Translations under genes and position numbers: made by a program
Shown here: piece after piece, positions 45,919 to 54,942 of the stretch
Layout of the letters: each line of letters starts with the position of its first letter
Position numbering within the stretch: position 1 is the first letter of the stretch
Origin: Rhodobiaceae bacterium
Lineage (GTDB): Bacteria > Pseudomonadota > Alphaproteobacteria > Parvibaculales > Parvibaculaceae
Length of the DNA stretch: 64,000 nt
Reading direction: 5' to 3'
NCBI GenBank assembly: GCA_003330885.1
Contig: CP030277.1
Location: 3,212,001-3,276,000, forward strand
Notes under the pieces: generated by a model
What the model was told of the DNA's origin: nothing
Database searches by the model: none
Seen by the model: the letters and a program-made list of their open reading frames with translations, nothing else

Positions 45919-46365
45919 CTAAATCGTAAAGTCTGCATCGCTTTTGATTTCGCCGTCGGCGCCTACCTCGGCAGCATTTCGGCAAAGATCCTCAATGGTC
46001 ACGGCATCAAGTTTTTCCATCATGTCTGATTGAATTGTATCCCATATGGGGCCAATGACCTTTTCGCTCAAGACAGAAGGTGTATCACGCGGTTCATCCG
46101 CCAGTTCCATGGCACCCACAATCCGCACAATGTCACCCATGGAGATCCGCCGCCGTTCCCGCGCAAGCCGGTATCCACCCTTGGGGCCTCGCACACCTTT
46201 GAGAATATTGGCATGCACTAGCTGCTGCATGACCTGTTCCAGGTATCGCTGCGGGATGCCTTGGCGCCGGGTAATGTCTTTCGATTGAACCGGGTCGGGC
46301 CGCGCATTCACGGCAACATCCAGAACCGCTTCAAGAGCCAAGAGTGTTTTTTTCGATAGTCGCAC
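45919..46365 (-). CDS. Rrf2-family regulator without cluster cysteines (CymR-like)
   Basis: 148-residue winged-helix protein: ALEAVLDVAVNARPDPVQSKDI, RQGIPQRYLEQVMQQLVHANIL and the wing VRGPKGGYRLARE. IscR, NsrR and RirA carry three cysteines for an Fe-S cluster; here only C128 is present, so cluster sensing is not expected. CymR of Firmicutes, an Rrf2 protein lacking the cluster, acts with CysK, and this gene is next to cysK. Sensing of O-acetylserine or CysK is an inference. Confidence 0.88.
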   Translation of the reverse strand: MRLSKKTLLALEAVLDVAVNARPDPVQSKDITRRQGIPQRYLEQVMQQLVHANILKGVRGPKGGYRLARERRRISMGDIVRIVGAMELADEPRDTPSVLSEKVIGPIWDTIQSDMMEKLDAVTIEDLCRNAAEVGADGEIKSDADFTI

Positions 46366-46392
46366 TGTTTGCTGCCCTTCCTTTTCCGGTGC

Positions 46393-46869
46393 TCAAGAGC
46401 CGCCGGTGCCCGTAGAACCAAATCCACCGGCACCCCGGTCGGTCTCTGGCAGGCTGTCATGTTCCTCAAAAATGCCGCGTGTCACAGGCGCGATGATCAT
46501 TTGCGCAATGCGCATGCCTCTCGTGATCACCAGCGGGTCGGCCCCATGATTGATCAAGATGACCTTCACCTCTCCGCGATAATCGCAATCGATCGTGCCC
46601 GGCGAATTGAGCGCGGTCACACCATTCTTCGCAGCCAAACCCGAACGCGGGCGGATCTGCGCTTCATAACCGTGGGGCAGAGCCATAGCGAGACCGGTCG
46701 GAACCATATCGCGCGCGCCGGGCGCCAGCACCAGCTCTTCACCCTCGGGGATTGCGGCCTGCAGATCGAGACCCGCCGCACCGTCCGTCTCATATTGCGG
46801 GAGAGGCAGGTCGCGCCCGTGGGGCAAACGCTGAACGGGTACGGAAACTTCCGAAAAACTCATGGTCAT
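46393..46869 (-). CDS. dut: Deoxyuridine 5'-triphosphate nucleotidohydrolase
   Basis: Hydrolyses dUTP to dUMP, keeping uracil out of DNA. 158 residues with all five motifs: [50 protein letters not shown] and the C-terminal [10 protein letters not shown]. Trimeric family. Starts 3 bp after the coaBC stop; the coaBC-dut pair is conserved in bacteria. Confidence 0.96.
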   Translation of the reverse strand: MTMSFSEVSVPVQRLPHGRDLPLPQYETDGAAGLDLQAAIPEGEELVLAPGARDMVPTGLAMALPHGYEAQIRPRSGLAAKNGVTALNSPGTIDCDYRGEVKVILINHGADPLVITRGMRIAQMIIAPVTRGIFEEHDSLPETDRGAGGFGSTGTGGS

Positions 46870-46872
46870 TCC

Positions 46873-48093
46873 TTAAAAGTGATCTGCAACGCGGAGCGCC
46901 AGGCGCTGCGCAACATCCGCCTTCGACATTGAAGGCCAGTCTTCGTGGGCATTGGCAGTGATGAGATGAACGCTGTTCATGTCACCGCCCATAATGCCGG
47001 TGCCGGGAGACACGTCATTGGCGACAATCCAGTCACACCCTTTGCGTGCCCGTTTGGCTTGTGCGTAGTCGACAACATTTTCTGTCTCTGCGGCAAAGCC
47101 GATCACCAGACCAGGGCGCAAGCTTGCATGTTGGGACAGGGTTTTCAGAATGTCGGGGTTTTCAACCAGGGCGAGCGCGGGCGGTGTGCCGCTGCCATCC
47201 TTCTTCATTTTCTGGTTGGCACTTTGATCAACACGCCAATCTGCGACAGCGGCAGTACAGACCGCAATGTCTGCTGGCAGTGCTGCTTCGCAAGCGGCTA
47301 GCATTTCGCGAGCAGTCTCTACATGTTTCACGTGAACACCAACAGGATCAGCTTGGACCGTCGGACCGGCAACAAGCGTTGTGTCGGCGCCCAGGCGTGC
47401 AAGCGCGGCAGCGATCGCGTGGCCTTGTTTGCCAGAGGAGCGGTTTGCAATGTAGCGCACGGGATCAATCGGCTCATGGGTAGGCCCGGATGTGACAAGT
47501 GCAGCCTTTCCTGAAAGCGGACGGCCAGCAGGGTTTGCAAGCTGCTCTTCAACGGCCTGTATAATTTCCATCGGTTCTGCCATGCGGCCCGGGCCAAATT
47601 CGCCGCATGCCATGTCCCCGTCATTGGGACCTACAAAGTGAATGCCATCACCCTGGAGCGTCGAAACATTGCGCTGGGTGGCCGCATGCTCCCACATACG
47701 TACATTCATGGCAGGCGCGACGAGCACGGGCTTGTCTGTTGCAAGGAGCGCTGTCGTGGCGAGGTCGCTCGCAAGACCGCCGGCCATCTTGGCCATAAGG
47801 TCAGCTGTGGCAGGCACAACGACAAGCAGGTCTGCATCCCGCGAGAGTTGAATATGGCCCATCTCACTTTCCTGAGTGAGATCGAAAAGAGATTGGTAGA
47901 CCACATCTTCCGTCAGGCTTGAGACGGAGAGAGGCGTCACGAACTCACCTGCGGCCTGGGTCATGATCGCGCGGACACTGGCGCCACGTTCACGCAACCG
48001 CCGGATAAGCTCCAGACTCTTATAAGCTGCAATACCGCCGCCAATGATCAGCAAGATACGGCGACCATTCAGGCTCAGGCCAGATGAGGACAT
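46873..48093 (-). CDS. coaBC: Phosphopantothenoylcysteine decarboxylase/synthetase
   Basis: Bifunctional coenzyme A enzyme: CTP-dependent ligation of cysteine to phosphopantothenate, then decarboxylation. The N-terminal CoaC flavoprotein has IGGGIAAYKSLELIRRLRE, the substrate histidine region and PAMNVRMWEHAATQRN; the C-terminal CoaB domain has VTSGPTHEPIDPVRYIANRSSGKQG and FAAETENVVDYA. 406 residues from the ATG at 48093; the open frame continues 54 bases upstream without conserved sequence. Confidence 0.95.
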   Translation of the reverse strand: MSSSGLSLNGRRILLIIGGGIAAYKSLELIRRLRERGASVRAIMTQAAGEFVTPLSVSSLTEDVVYQSLFDLTQESEMGHIQLSRDADLLVVVPATADLMAKMAGGLASDLATTALLATDKPVLVAPAMNVRMWEHAATQRNVSTLQGDGIHFVGPNDGDMACGEFGPGRMAEPMEIIQAVEEQLANPAGRPLSGKAALVTSGPTHEPIDPVRYIANRSSGKQGHAIAAALARLGADTTLVAGPTVQADPVGVHVKHVETAREMLAACEAALPADIAVCTAAVADWRVDQSANQKMKKDGSGTPPALALVENPDILKTLSQHASLRPGLVIGFAAETENVVDYAQAKRARKGCDWIVANDVSPGTGIMGGDMNSVHLITANAHEDWPSMSKADVAQRLALRVADHF

Positions 48094-48228
48094 ATGTGAA
48101 ACTCCTGGAAAGCACGGGGTTAGCTGGACATCAGCTGACCAATGCAATCTGTTGGTGGAGAATATAGGGTTTCACGGTGACTTTGTGTAGATCAATTTCC
48201 CGTTAGATGGAAAGACAGCCTGATTTGC

Positions 48229-49419
48229 TCAGCTCACGGTAAATGAGACCAGTTTCTCCCGCGAAACCGGGCTTGGAGACACGCAAAAAGGGTGAAAGGT
48301 ACCGAAAAAGAGGTCCGGATCGATCACGGCCTCTGGCGCCTTAACGCCGGTGCCCGCGATTTTCCCTTCGATATAGAGTTTCAACGCCACAGCAAGAGGC
48401 ACGCTGGTGATGCCCGCCATGCCGTCTTTCGGAAGAGAGGTGATGGCCGCGGCGGCAATAGCCGGGCGCCCGTCGAGGCGGCCCTCTGCCAGCGCAAAGA
48501 GGGACGGGAATTTTGGACCGGAAAGTCTGGACGCGATCCAGGCGATAAAGGATTGAAAGGCAGACCCGCCCCCGTCGGAGAAAGAACCAGAAATTTCTGC
48601 AGCCGCCTCATCGATTGTGATGCGGCCCGCATCAATGCGACGGGCAAGATCTTTCAATCCCATCGCATCCAGCCGGTTGAGCACCATGGCGTTCGACGCT
48701 TTGGTGACATGATTAAAGGTCAGGGGGAGTGTGACTGGTTCCGGATGGCCCACCGTCCATAATGTTCGTTGCCCGATGCCAGGATAGGTCACCTTCAAAG
48801 GCTGCAAGGGTTTGACCGAGGTGAGCTTGCCGTCGACCCAGCTCGTGACATTGCCGGAACATTGTTCCATCCAATGGACGAAGGCGGCATTCCCGCCCTC
48901 TTCATTGAGATCAAGATCGCCCATCGGTCCATCCGGATCATCGTCAAGGCTCCAGCCGGTGATCAAGTGATCAATCTCGTCCAGCGCTGTGCATGTTTTG
49001 GCTGCAAGCAGATTTGAAATCCCAGGGCTCGCTCCTATGCCGACAATGGCGAGCACATTGTTGGCTTGTGCTTTGTCGTTCAATGCGAGCATTTCAAGCG
49101 TTGGCTCAGGGTCGTCACAAATGTCGAAATAGGGGGTCCCTGTCTCTATAGCGGCCGTGAGAATGGGGACGCCGAAACGAAAGAAAGGCCCGACACAATT
49201 GAGCACCGCCTCCGCCTCACTAAGAGCTCTGTGAAGTGCTGTTGGGTCTGTTACATCAAGTTTTAGCGCACGTGCTTTGGAACCGCATTTTTTGGCGATG
49301 CGATCTGCGCATTCAAAATCCAGGTCAGCGAGTGTAAGCCCGGAAATCTCATCATATTGAGCCACGGTTTCGGCAGCCTTCGCTCCCATCCCGCCTGCGC
49401 CGAGAACCAGAACCTTCAT
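48229..49419 (-). CDS. Saccharopine dehydrogenase-like protein
   Basis: 396-residue Rossmann protein. KVLVLGAGGMGAKAAETVAQYDEI opens the nucleotide-binding domain; LNCVGPFFRFGVPILTAAIETG and a following GASPGISNLLAAKT match the saccharopine dehydrogenase/homospermidine-synthase-like group. Substrate unknown. It is inserted between ubiB (upstream) and coaBC (downstream), which are neighbours in many alphaproteobacteria. Its 5' end is 106 bp after the ubiB stop. Confidence 0.85.
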   Translation of the reverse strand: MKVLVLGAGGMGAKAAETVAQYDEISGLTLADLDFECADRIAKKCGSKARALKLDVTDPTALHRALSEAEAVLNCVGPFFRFGVPILTAAIETGTPYFDICDDPEPTLEMLALNDKAQANNVLAIVGIGASPGISNLLAAKTCTALDEIDHLITGWSLDDDPDGPMGDLDLNEEGGNAAFVHWMEQCSGNVTSWVDGKLTSVKPLQPLKVTYPGIGQRTLWTVGHPEPVTLPLTFNHVTKASNAMVLNRLDAMGLKDLARRIDAGRITIDEAAAEISGSFSDGGGSAFQSFIAWIASRLSGPKFPSLFALAEGRLDGRPAIAAAAITSLPKDGMAGITSVPLAVALKLYIEGKIAGTGVKAPEAVIDPDLFFGTFHPFCVSPSPVSREKLVSFTVS

Positions 49420-49525
49420 GTCGTCTCCATAGCCGATGGCAGAATAGGGGCAGAATAGGGAATGTGACCTTAGGCGAAGACTTAGATATTGTCTTGTAAG
49501 GCAGCACTGGTTGATCGGGATAGAT

Positions 49526-51148
49526 CTAAAGGATCTGTGTTACCGCCAAAGCGACAAGGGCTAGTGCTGCAACCCACATGGCCGCGCGGCTCCCACGTTC
49601 CTCGGTCCGCTGTGCCTTGCCGATGGCATCAGCAGTGCTGGGATGAAGTTTGATGCCGGCACCATCAATGCTCTCGCTCACCAACCGGCTGGTCTTGTCG
49701 ACCCGATCAATAAAGTCAGGCAGATGAGTGACAACACGGCCGAGCGCAGCGGCACTGTCCGTGGCATCCTGGATCATGCCTTCTGGTCCCAGGCGTTCTG
49801 CCATCCAAGAAGCGAGGATCGGTTCGGCGCTGTCCCAGATATTATGTTCGGGATCGAAATGACGCGCGACGCCTTCAACCACGACCATGGTTTTTTGCAG
49901 CAGGATCAGCTCAGGCCGCGTTTCCATATCAAACTGATCGGTGACCAGGAAGAGCTGCGCCAACAAACGGCCCATGGAGACGTCTTTGGCATCTTTCCCG
50001 AAGATGGGCTCTCCAATTGAGCGAAGCGCTTGAGCAAATGTATCGACATTCTTGTCTTCCGGAACATATCCGGCTTCGAAATGAATTTCCGCAACCCGGC
50101 GATAGTCCCGCCTGACAAAACCGAAGAGAATTTCTGCAAGGAACCGTCGCGACCGTTGATCAAGGCGTCCCATAATCCCGAAATCAACTGCAACCAGCGA
50201 TCCATCCTTGTCGACGAAGAGGTTCCCCTGGTGCATGTCCGCATGAAAAAAACCGTCTCTAAGCGCGTGGGTCAGGAAGGTCTGGATCACCCGCGTGCCT
50301 AGCTCCGCCATATTATGCCCGGCAGCTGCAACCGCTTCCGCATCGCTCGCCGGGATGCCATCGATCCATTCCATGGTCATGACGCGCCGCGCCGTGCGTT
50401 CCCAGTCGATTTCGGGAACTCTGAAATGTTTGTCGCCCGCGATGTTCTGCGCCATTTCAGACATGGCGGCGGCCTCAAGGCGCAAGTCCATCTCAAGGGC
50501 CACACTGTCTGCCAGAGTTTGCACAATTTCGACGGGGCGCAGCCGTCGGGCGGATGGCTGAACCCGTTCAATCAGGCGCGCAACCCAGAAAAAGCTCTCA
50601 AGGTCAGCAGCAAATCGTTTTTCAACATCAGGACGCAGCACTTTGACGGCAACATTGCGATAGGCAAGACCATCAGGTCGGTCCCCGTCGGAACGTTCCG
50701 TGTCTGCAATGGTTGCTTTGTGTACCTGAGCGATGGATGCCGCCGCGACTGGATCCCCAAGATCGACAAAAAGATCCCCCACCTTTTGGCCGAGATCGCT
50801 TTCAATGGTTGCTATGGCGATGGACTGATCGAACGGTGGCAGCTTGTCGCGAAGAAGCGCCAGGTCGCCGGCAAGGTCGGCGCCGATAATGTCGGCACGT
50901 GTCGCCAAAAACTGACCGAGCTTGATGTAGGAGGGTCCCAAGACCTGCAAGGCGGTGGACAGCCGTTCTGCCTCATCGTCGCTTGCATCGGGTTTGGGTT
51001 CCCAGGGCAGACGGATGGAGGCAAGGGACCTGCCAACTTTTACTACCGCTGGAACATCGTCTTCAAACTCCGGCGGAAACAAAGCGTCATAGCGGGCCAT
51101 GACGCGGCCCGCGCGCACAAGTCGGATCATGTTGCGAAGGGCGCCCAT
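49526..51148 (-). CDS. ubiB: Ubiquinone biosynthesis protein UbiB (atypical kinase/ATPase)
   Basis: ABC1/ADCK/UbiB family ATPase needed for ubiquinone synthesis. The KxGQ motif is IKLGQFLATRADIIGADL, with AxAS-type AAASIAQVHKATI, and the catalytic ADMHQGNLFV and VDFGIMG blocks. A single C-terminal hydrophobic segment (AAMWVAALALVALAVTQIL) anchors it in the membrane. The ATG at 51148 lies just after the ubiE stop; a longer start at 51184 would overlap ubiE. ubiE-ubiB is conserved in order. Confidence 0.95.
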   Translation of the reverse strand: MGALRNMIRLVRAGRVMARYDALFPPEFEDDVPAVVKVGRSLASIRLPWEPKPDASDDEAERLSTALQVLGPSYIKLGQFLATRADIIGADLAGDLALLRDKLPPFDQSIAIATIESDLGQKVGDLFVDLGDPVAAASIAQVHKATIADTERSDGDRPDGLAYRNVAVKVLRPDVEKRFAADLESFFWVARLIERVQPSARRLRPVEIVQTLADSVALEMDLRLEAAAMSEMAQNIAGDKHFRVPEIDWERTARRVMTMEWIDGIPASDAEAVAAAGHNMAELGTRVIQTFLTHALRDGFFHADMHQGNLFVDKDGSLVAVDFGIMGRLDQRSRRFLAEILFGFVRRDYRRVAEIHFEAGYVPEDKNVDTFAQALRSIGEPIFGKDAKDVSMGRLLAQLFLVTDQFDMETRPELILLQKTMVVVEGVARHFDPEHNIWDSAEPILASWMAERLGPEGMIQDATDSAAALGRVVTHLPDFIDRVDKTSRLVSESIDGAGIKLHPSTADAIGKAQRTEERGSRAAMWVAALALVALAVTQIL

Positions 51149-51152
51149 GAGG

Positions 51153-51938
51153 TTAAATCCGCCAGCCCCAATGAAGGGCGACAATGCCGCCGCTCAAGCT
51201 TTGATACTGAACATTCTCAAAACCAGCATCTTCAATCATCGCCTTAAAGACATCCGGTTTCGGAAACTGACGCGTGCTTTCAATGAGATATTGATAGGGG
51301 CCTGCGTCACCGGTCACCGCTTTGCCGATAGGCGGGATCGCATTGAAGGAGAGGAAATCATAAACCTGCTGCAGTTCGGGTGTGACCATGTGAGACATTT
51401 CCAGAACCACAAACCGCCCACCGGGTTTCAAAACCCGATAGGCGTCGCGCAGAGCGTTCTGCATGCGGGTGACATTGCGAATGCCAAGTGCAATGGAATA
51501 AGCATCAAAATGCCGGTCAGGGAATGGGAGTGTCTCTGCGTCGCCGCAGATAAATTCCGTGCGCTCCTTATAGCCCTGCTCTTCGGCGCGGGTCCGTCCC
51601 ACGTCCAGCATGTGATCATTAATGTCACAAACCGTGACCTGGGCGTTTGCTCCCGCGCGATCGAGCGCGCGAAAAGCAATATCGCCTGTACCGCCTGCAA
51701 CGTCAATCAGGTGCCAGGGACGATCATTCCGAGGAGGTCCCAGCTTGTCGACCATGGCCTGTTTCCAGGCACGATGAAGACCCACCGTCATCAAGTCGTT
51801 CATCAGGTCATAGCGATCGGCGACCTTTTCGAAGACGGAATAAACCAGACGTGTTTTTTCCTCTTCGGAAACAGGCTTGAATCCGAAATGCTTGGCTCTG
51901 CTGTCATCAGCATATTTGTCTGGGTCGGCGGACGTCAT
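51153..51938 (-). CDS. ubiE: Ubiquinone/menaquinone methyltransferase UbiE
   Basis: SAM-dependent C-methyltransferase in ubiquinone synthesis. 261 residues, with KVADRYDLMNDLMTVGLHRAWK, the SAM loop IDVAGGTGDIAFRALDRAG, and the C-terminal YQYLIESTRQFP and YQSLSGGIVALHWGWR. Heads the leftward ubiE-ubiB run and diverges from mutM across 145 bp, the standard alphaproteobacterial layout. Confidence 0.96.
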   Translation of the reverse strand: MTSADPDKYADDSRAKHFGFKPVSEEEKTRLVYSVFEKVADRYDLMNDLMTVGLHRAWKQAMVDKLGPPRNDRPWHLIDVAGGTGDIAFRALDRAGANAQVTVCDINDHMLDVGRTRAEEQGYKERTEFICGDAETLPFPDRHFDAYSIALGIRNVTRMQNALRDAYRVLKPGGRFVVLEMSHMVTPELQQVYDFLSFNAIPPIGKAVTGDAGPYQYLIESTRQFPKPDVFKAMIEDAGFENVQYQSLSGGIVALHWGWRI

Positions 51939-52083
51939 AAAAGCGGTACCTCTTGGCGGCGGACCATAGCGGAAGCGGCAGAACCGCGCTACTTTGCGCC
52001 GTTCTTTCTTAATGTGCCCTTTCGACGCGTCCTATGACACCGCGAAACGGCGCTATTCCTGACCCGAGTGAGCCTTAACGTCC

Positions 52084-52983
52084 ATGCCGGAACTCCCAGA
52101 AGTCGAAACCGTCCGAAGAGGACTTGAGCCTTCGATGGAGGGACAGGTAATCGACAGCCTGGAAGTCCGTCGTCCAAACCTGCGGTTTCCCTTCCCCAAA
52201 GGCTTTTCGCGCAAAGTTTCCGGCCAAAAGGTGACGGGCCTAAGCCGCCGGGCGAAATATCTGCTTATTCATTTGGATAGCGGCCAGGTCCTTCTATCTC
52301 ACCTCGGCATGTCCGGGCGTTTCACCATCTGCCCGCCTGAGGGTGTGGAGAATGTGCCGGGTGTCTTCGCTCATGAGGGCAGCAAAGCGGCACCGGATGG
52401 CACCGGCAAGCATGATCATGTGGTGTTCCACATGGAAGGCGGGACACGCATCGTCTATTCAGACCATCGCCGTTTTGGATATATGGACCTGATCGCAGAG
52501 GCGGCGCTGAGTGGGTCGAAGCACTTGGCGAGCCTAGGGCCTGAGCCGAATGGCAACGCATTCTCGGCCACCAGTCTTGCCGACGCATTGCGGGGAAAGA
52601 AGACACCCATCAAGTCCGCGCTGCTCGATCAGCGCGTTGTGGCAGGTTTAGGCAACATCTATGTATGCGAGGCGCTTTACCGTGCGCGCATTTCGCCCAA
52701 ACGAACCGCCGCCACCATTGCCGGCAAAGGGCCAAAGCCAGCGCTGCGGGCAGAGCGGCTGGCTCCAATTATCCGCGACGTCATCAATGAAGCCATTGAG
52801 GCTGGAGGCTCCACACTGCGCGATTATGCGCAGGCGGATGGCGAACTCGGATATTTCCAGCACCGCTTTCAGATCTATGGGCGGGAAGGGGAGGCTTGTC
52901 TCACAAAGGGCTGCACCGCTAGTGTGGCGCGCATTGTTCAGAGCGGCAGGTCGAGCTTCTATTGTCCGTCCTGTCAGCGCTAG
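52084..52983 (+). CDS. mutM: Formamidopyrimidine-DNA glycosylase
   Basis: Base-excision glycosylase/AP lyase for 8-oxoguanine. The N-terminus [14 protein letters not shown] gives the catalytic P2 and E3 after methionine removal. The helix-two-turn-helix has [30 protein letters not shown], and the C-terminal zinc finger has four cysteines (CLTKGC and CPSC). 299 residues. The stop codon shares bases with a class A repeat. Confidence 0.96.
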   Translation: MPELPEVETVRRGLEPSMEGQVIDSLEVRRPNLRFPFPKGFSRKVSGQKVTGLSRRAKYLLIHLDSGQVLLSHLGMSGRFTICPPEGVENVPGVFAHEGSKAAPDGTGKHDHVVFHMEGGTRIVYSDHRRFGYMDLIAEAALSGSKHLASLGPEPNGNAFSATSLADALRGKKTPIKSALLDQRVVAGLGNIYVCEALYRARISPKRTAATIAGKGPKPALRAERLAPIIRDVINEAIEAGGSTLRDYAQADGELGYFQHRFQIYGREGEACLTKGCTASVARIVQSGRSSFYCPSCQR

Positions 52984-53028
52984 AGCATTTCCAGCTGAAG
53001 TTGCAGACTTCAGCGTCCGGAAATGCGA
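52982..53028 (+). repeat. Palindromic intergenic element, class A, overlapping a stop codon
   Basis: Outer arms GCATTTCC / GGAAATGC and inner arms CTGAAGT / ACTTCAG are both perfect. It begins inside the TAG stop of mutM. This is the cleanest copy and useful as a family reference. Confidence 0.85.
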
Positions 53029-53041
53029 AATACTAAGAACC

Positions 53042-53079
53042 AGAGCACTTCCTATTATTCAAAGAAAATGAGAAGTGTC
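53042..53079 (+). repeat. Degenerate class A-like element
   Basis: AGAGCACTTCC begins like class A, and GAAGTG (53072-53077) pairs with CACTTC (53046-53051), but the interior is AT-rich and lacks the inner stem. Probably a decayed copy next to the intact one. Confidence 0.4.
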
Positions 53080-53113
53080 CCGACAAAGACCACAATGAAA
53101 AAGGCGAGCCACC

Positions 53114-53887
53114 ATGGCCTATGAGACGATCAAGACAGAAACCCGCGGCAAAATCGGTCTCATTACATTGGATCGCCCCGAGGCCCTTAACGCTCTCAAT
53201 AATCAGCTGGTTGAGGAGCTGGTGGAAGCAGTTGCTGCCTATGACGCCGACGAGGCGATTGGCTGCATAGTCATTACCGGGTCAGAAAAGGCGTTCGCAG
53301 CCGGCGCAGACATTAAAGAGATGCAGCCCAAATCCTATATGGATGTCTATAAAGAGGACCTCTTTGCAAAAGCCGGTCAGATCGCAGACTGCCGCACACC
53401 GACCATTGCGGCGGTTTCCGGCTATGCGCTCGGTGGTGGGTGTGAGCTTGCGATGATGTGTGACTTCATTCTTGCCGGAGATAATGCCCGCTTCGGTCAG
53501 CCGGAAATCAACTTAGGTGTTATTCCGGGGATTGGCGGCACCCAGCGCCTCACCCGTTTTGTCGGCAAGTCGAAAGCCATGGAGATGTGTCTCACCGGTC
53601 GCATGATGGAGGCCGATGAAGCCGAGCGCGCAGGTCTCGTGAGCCGCGTAGTGCCCAAAGAGTCTCTTTTGGAAGAGGCGCTGAAAGCGGCGGAAACAAT
53701 TGCGTCCAAGTCATTGCCGGTGGCAATGATGGCAAAAGAGGCGGTGAACCGCGCTTACGAAGTGACGTTGAACGAAGGCATTCAGTTTGAGCGGCGTGTG
53801 TTCCACTCACTCTTTGCGACAGAAGACCAATCTGAAGGCATGGCGGCGTTCGTCGACAAGCGCACGCCTCAATTTAAAAACCGATAG
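53114..53887 (+). CDS. Enoyl-CoA hydratase
   Basis: Crotonase of 257 residues. Oxyanion and catalytic regions: [34 protein letters not shown] (first catalytic glutamate in the CELAM segment) and [22 protein letters not shown] (second glutamate, conserved proline-glycine). Both catalytic glutamates are present, unlike the paralogue at 42.7 kb, so hydratase activity is expected. Lies between mutM and rpsT, as in many rhizobia. Confidence 0.94.
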   Translation: MAYETIKTETRGKIGLITLDRPEALNALNNQLVEELVEAVAAYDADEAIGCIVITGSEKAFAAGADIKEMQPKSYMDVYKEDLFAKAGQIADCRTPTIAAVSGYALGGGCELAMMCDFILAGDNARFGQPEINLGVIPGIGGTQRLTRFVGKSKAMEMCLTGRMMEADEAERAGLVSRVVPKESLLEEALKAAETIASKSLPVAMMAKEAVNRAYEVTLNEGIQFERRVFHSLFATEDQSEGMAAFVDKRTPQFKNR

Positions 53888-53954
53888 AGGTCAAAAACCG
53901 GTACACACCTTTTAAGTGGCAAAAAACCGGCGGATTTTGGCGGCAAATGGGCTG

Positions 53955-53983
53955 TTGACGGACCTTTGAGGCCCTTGTATAAC
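53955..53983 (+). promoter_or_regulatory. Strong sigma-70-type promoter for rpsT
   Basis: TTGACG (53955-53960), 17-base spacer, TATAAC (53978-53983), each one base from consensus. It predicts transcription start near 53990 and a leader of about 115 nt for rpsT. Confidence 0.75.
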
Positions 53984-54104
53984 GCCCGCTCTCTTGCGAC
54001 CTGGCATCTTATTGAGCTGCCGGGCCGCATGACATGAATTCACCGCCAGAACCTAGCTCTGATCTACTGACAGATAGAGCGTTTGCGAGAAACGGACACG
54101 ACCG

Positions 54105-54371
54105 ATGGCCAATACCAAATCGGCAAAAAAAGCGATCCGCCAGATTGAGCGCCGCACCGCTGTAAACAAGAACCGCCGCACACAGATGCGTTCGCAGGTT
54201 CGTAAAGTCGAAGAAGCCATTGCGGCGGGCGACCAGTCAGCAGCAAACAGCGCTCTCAAGGCAGCTCAGCCAGAAATTATGCGCTGCGCGCAAAAAGGGA
54301 TCCTGCACAAAAACACAGCGTCCCGGAAAGTGTCTCGTCTGGCACAGCGCGTCAAAGCAATCGGAGCTTGA
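54105..54371 (+). CDS. rpsT: 30S ribosomal protein S20
   Basis: Primary 16S rRNA-binding protein, 88 residues, highly basic: [20 protein letters not shown], the [16 protein letters not shown] helix, and [19 protein letters not shown]. Preceded by a strong promoter and followed by a GC hairpin terminator. The rpsT-dnaA proximity is conserved in alphaproteobacteria. Confidence 0.96.
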   Translation: MANTKSAKKAIRQIERRTAVNKNRRTQMRSQVRKVEEAIAAGDQSAANSALKAAQPEIMRCAQKGILHKNTASRKVSRLAQRVKAIGA

Positions 54372-54421
54372 GGGATCTCCCCCAAGTATCTGTTAAATAA
54401 AGGATAGAGCGCTCAGCGCGA

Positions 54422-54467
54422 TCCGAAACGACCCCGGCGCCGTCTACGGTTTCGGGGTTTTGTTTTG
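54422..54467 (+). terminator. Intrinsic terminator after rpsT
   Basis: ACCCCG (54431-54436) pairs with CGGGGT (54453-54458) just before TTTGTTTTG; a second, overlapping pairing joins CCGAAAC with GTTTCGG. Either gives a stable stem with a T-rich tail 60 bp after the gene. Confidence 0.75.
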
Positions 54468-54556
54468 CGCAAACGCGTACGTGAAGACGGCGAACACAAC
54501 GTGGCGATGCGTCTAGTAGGTGCGCGCAGATGAATCGCTACATTTTGTGATCAACA

Positions 54557-54582
54557 TAAATCGGCTTGTGCAAGCCGATTTA
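54557..54582. promoter_or_regulatory. Perfect 12-bp-arm dyad upstream of dnaA
   Basis: TAAATCGGCTTG (54557-54568) and CAAGCCGATTTA (54571-54582) flank a TG centre. No T-run follows on either strand. It is likely a protein-binding site or cruciform rather than a terminator. Confidence 0.6.
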
Positions 54583-54766
54583 GCGCAACTAATTTTCTGT
54601 CTTCTAAGTGACACTGCGTGTGCGTTTTGCAACAGCTTGTTCTTTAAACGTCGCACATGTGGAATCTTTCAAACTTTTTTTGACGGATTCGTCCACAGGC
54701 TACTTGCCACTCCCGCCGTCTCCCAGTATGGTTATCAGCCTCGGTAGACGGCAATGATTACTTGGT

Positions 54767-54794
54767 TTGTAAGTAGTGATTACCTTTTTATAAG
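54767..54794 (+). promoter_or_regulatory. Candidate promoter for rhodanese-dnaA
   Basis: TTGTAA (54767-54772), 16-base spacer, TATAAG (54789-54794). Predicted start near 54801, giving a leader of roughly 140 nt before the rhodanese gene. It falls in the AT-rich part of the gap. Confidence 0.45.
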
Positions 54795-54942
54795 TATTCA
54801 TTTTCCAAAAATCGAGACGTCCAAAGTATTTACTTTAGAGGCGACAGTCCGACCCAAGATCGGACTCAGTCGAAGAGCGCCGTTGTGCTGTAGCGGTGAC
54901 AGGTTTGGTCGGCCTGGACTTAAGGGGAGAGATGCGGAGCAC

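Larger units (their letters stand above)
54468..54942. other. AT-rich gene-free gap upstream of the rhodanese-dnaA genes
   Basis: 475 bp without a convincing gene. It contains the dyad at 54557, a promoter candidate at 54767, an AGTCCG/CGGACT repeat (54846-54851 with 54861-54866), two TGATTAC direct repeats near 54755 and 54777, four GANTC sites (54532, 54662, 54686, 54863), and the most AT-rich stretch of this end of the window (54750-54840). DnaA-box matches are weak: the best is TCGTCCACA at 54689 (7 of 9). A replication origin is possible but not shown. Confidence 0.5.

Noticed and set aside
50315-51247. Long open frame antisense to ubiB (310 codons)
   Set aside because: ubiB on the other strand has all kinase-like motifs; the antisense translation has none.
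54689-54697. TCGTCCACA as a DnaA box proving oriC upstream of dnaA
   Set aside because: Only 7 of 9 bases match and no cluster of boxes accompanies it; recorded as weak evidence only.
54754-54942. N-terminal 63-residue extension of the rhodanese protein
   Set aside because: It would be translated from the AT-rich regulatory gap, lacks family similarity, and ATG 54943 has a good ribosome-binding site.
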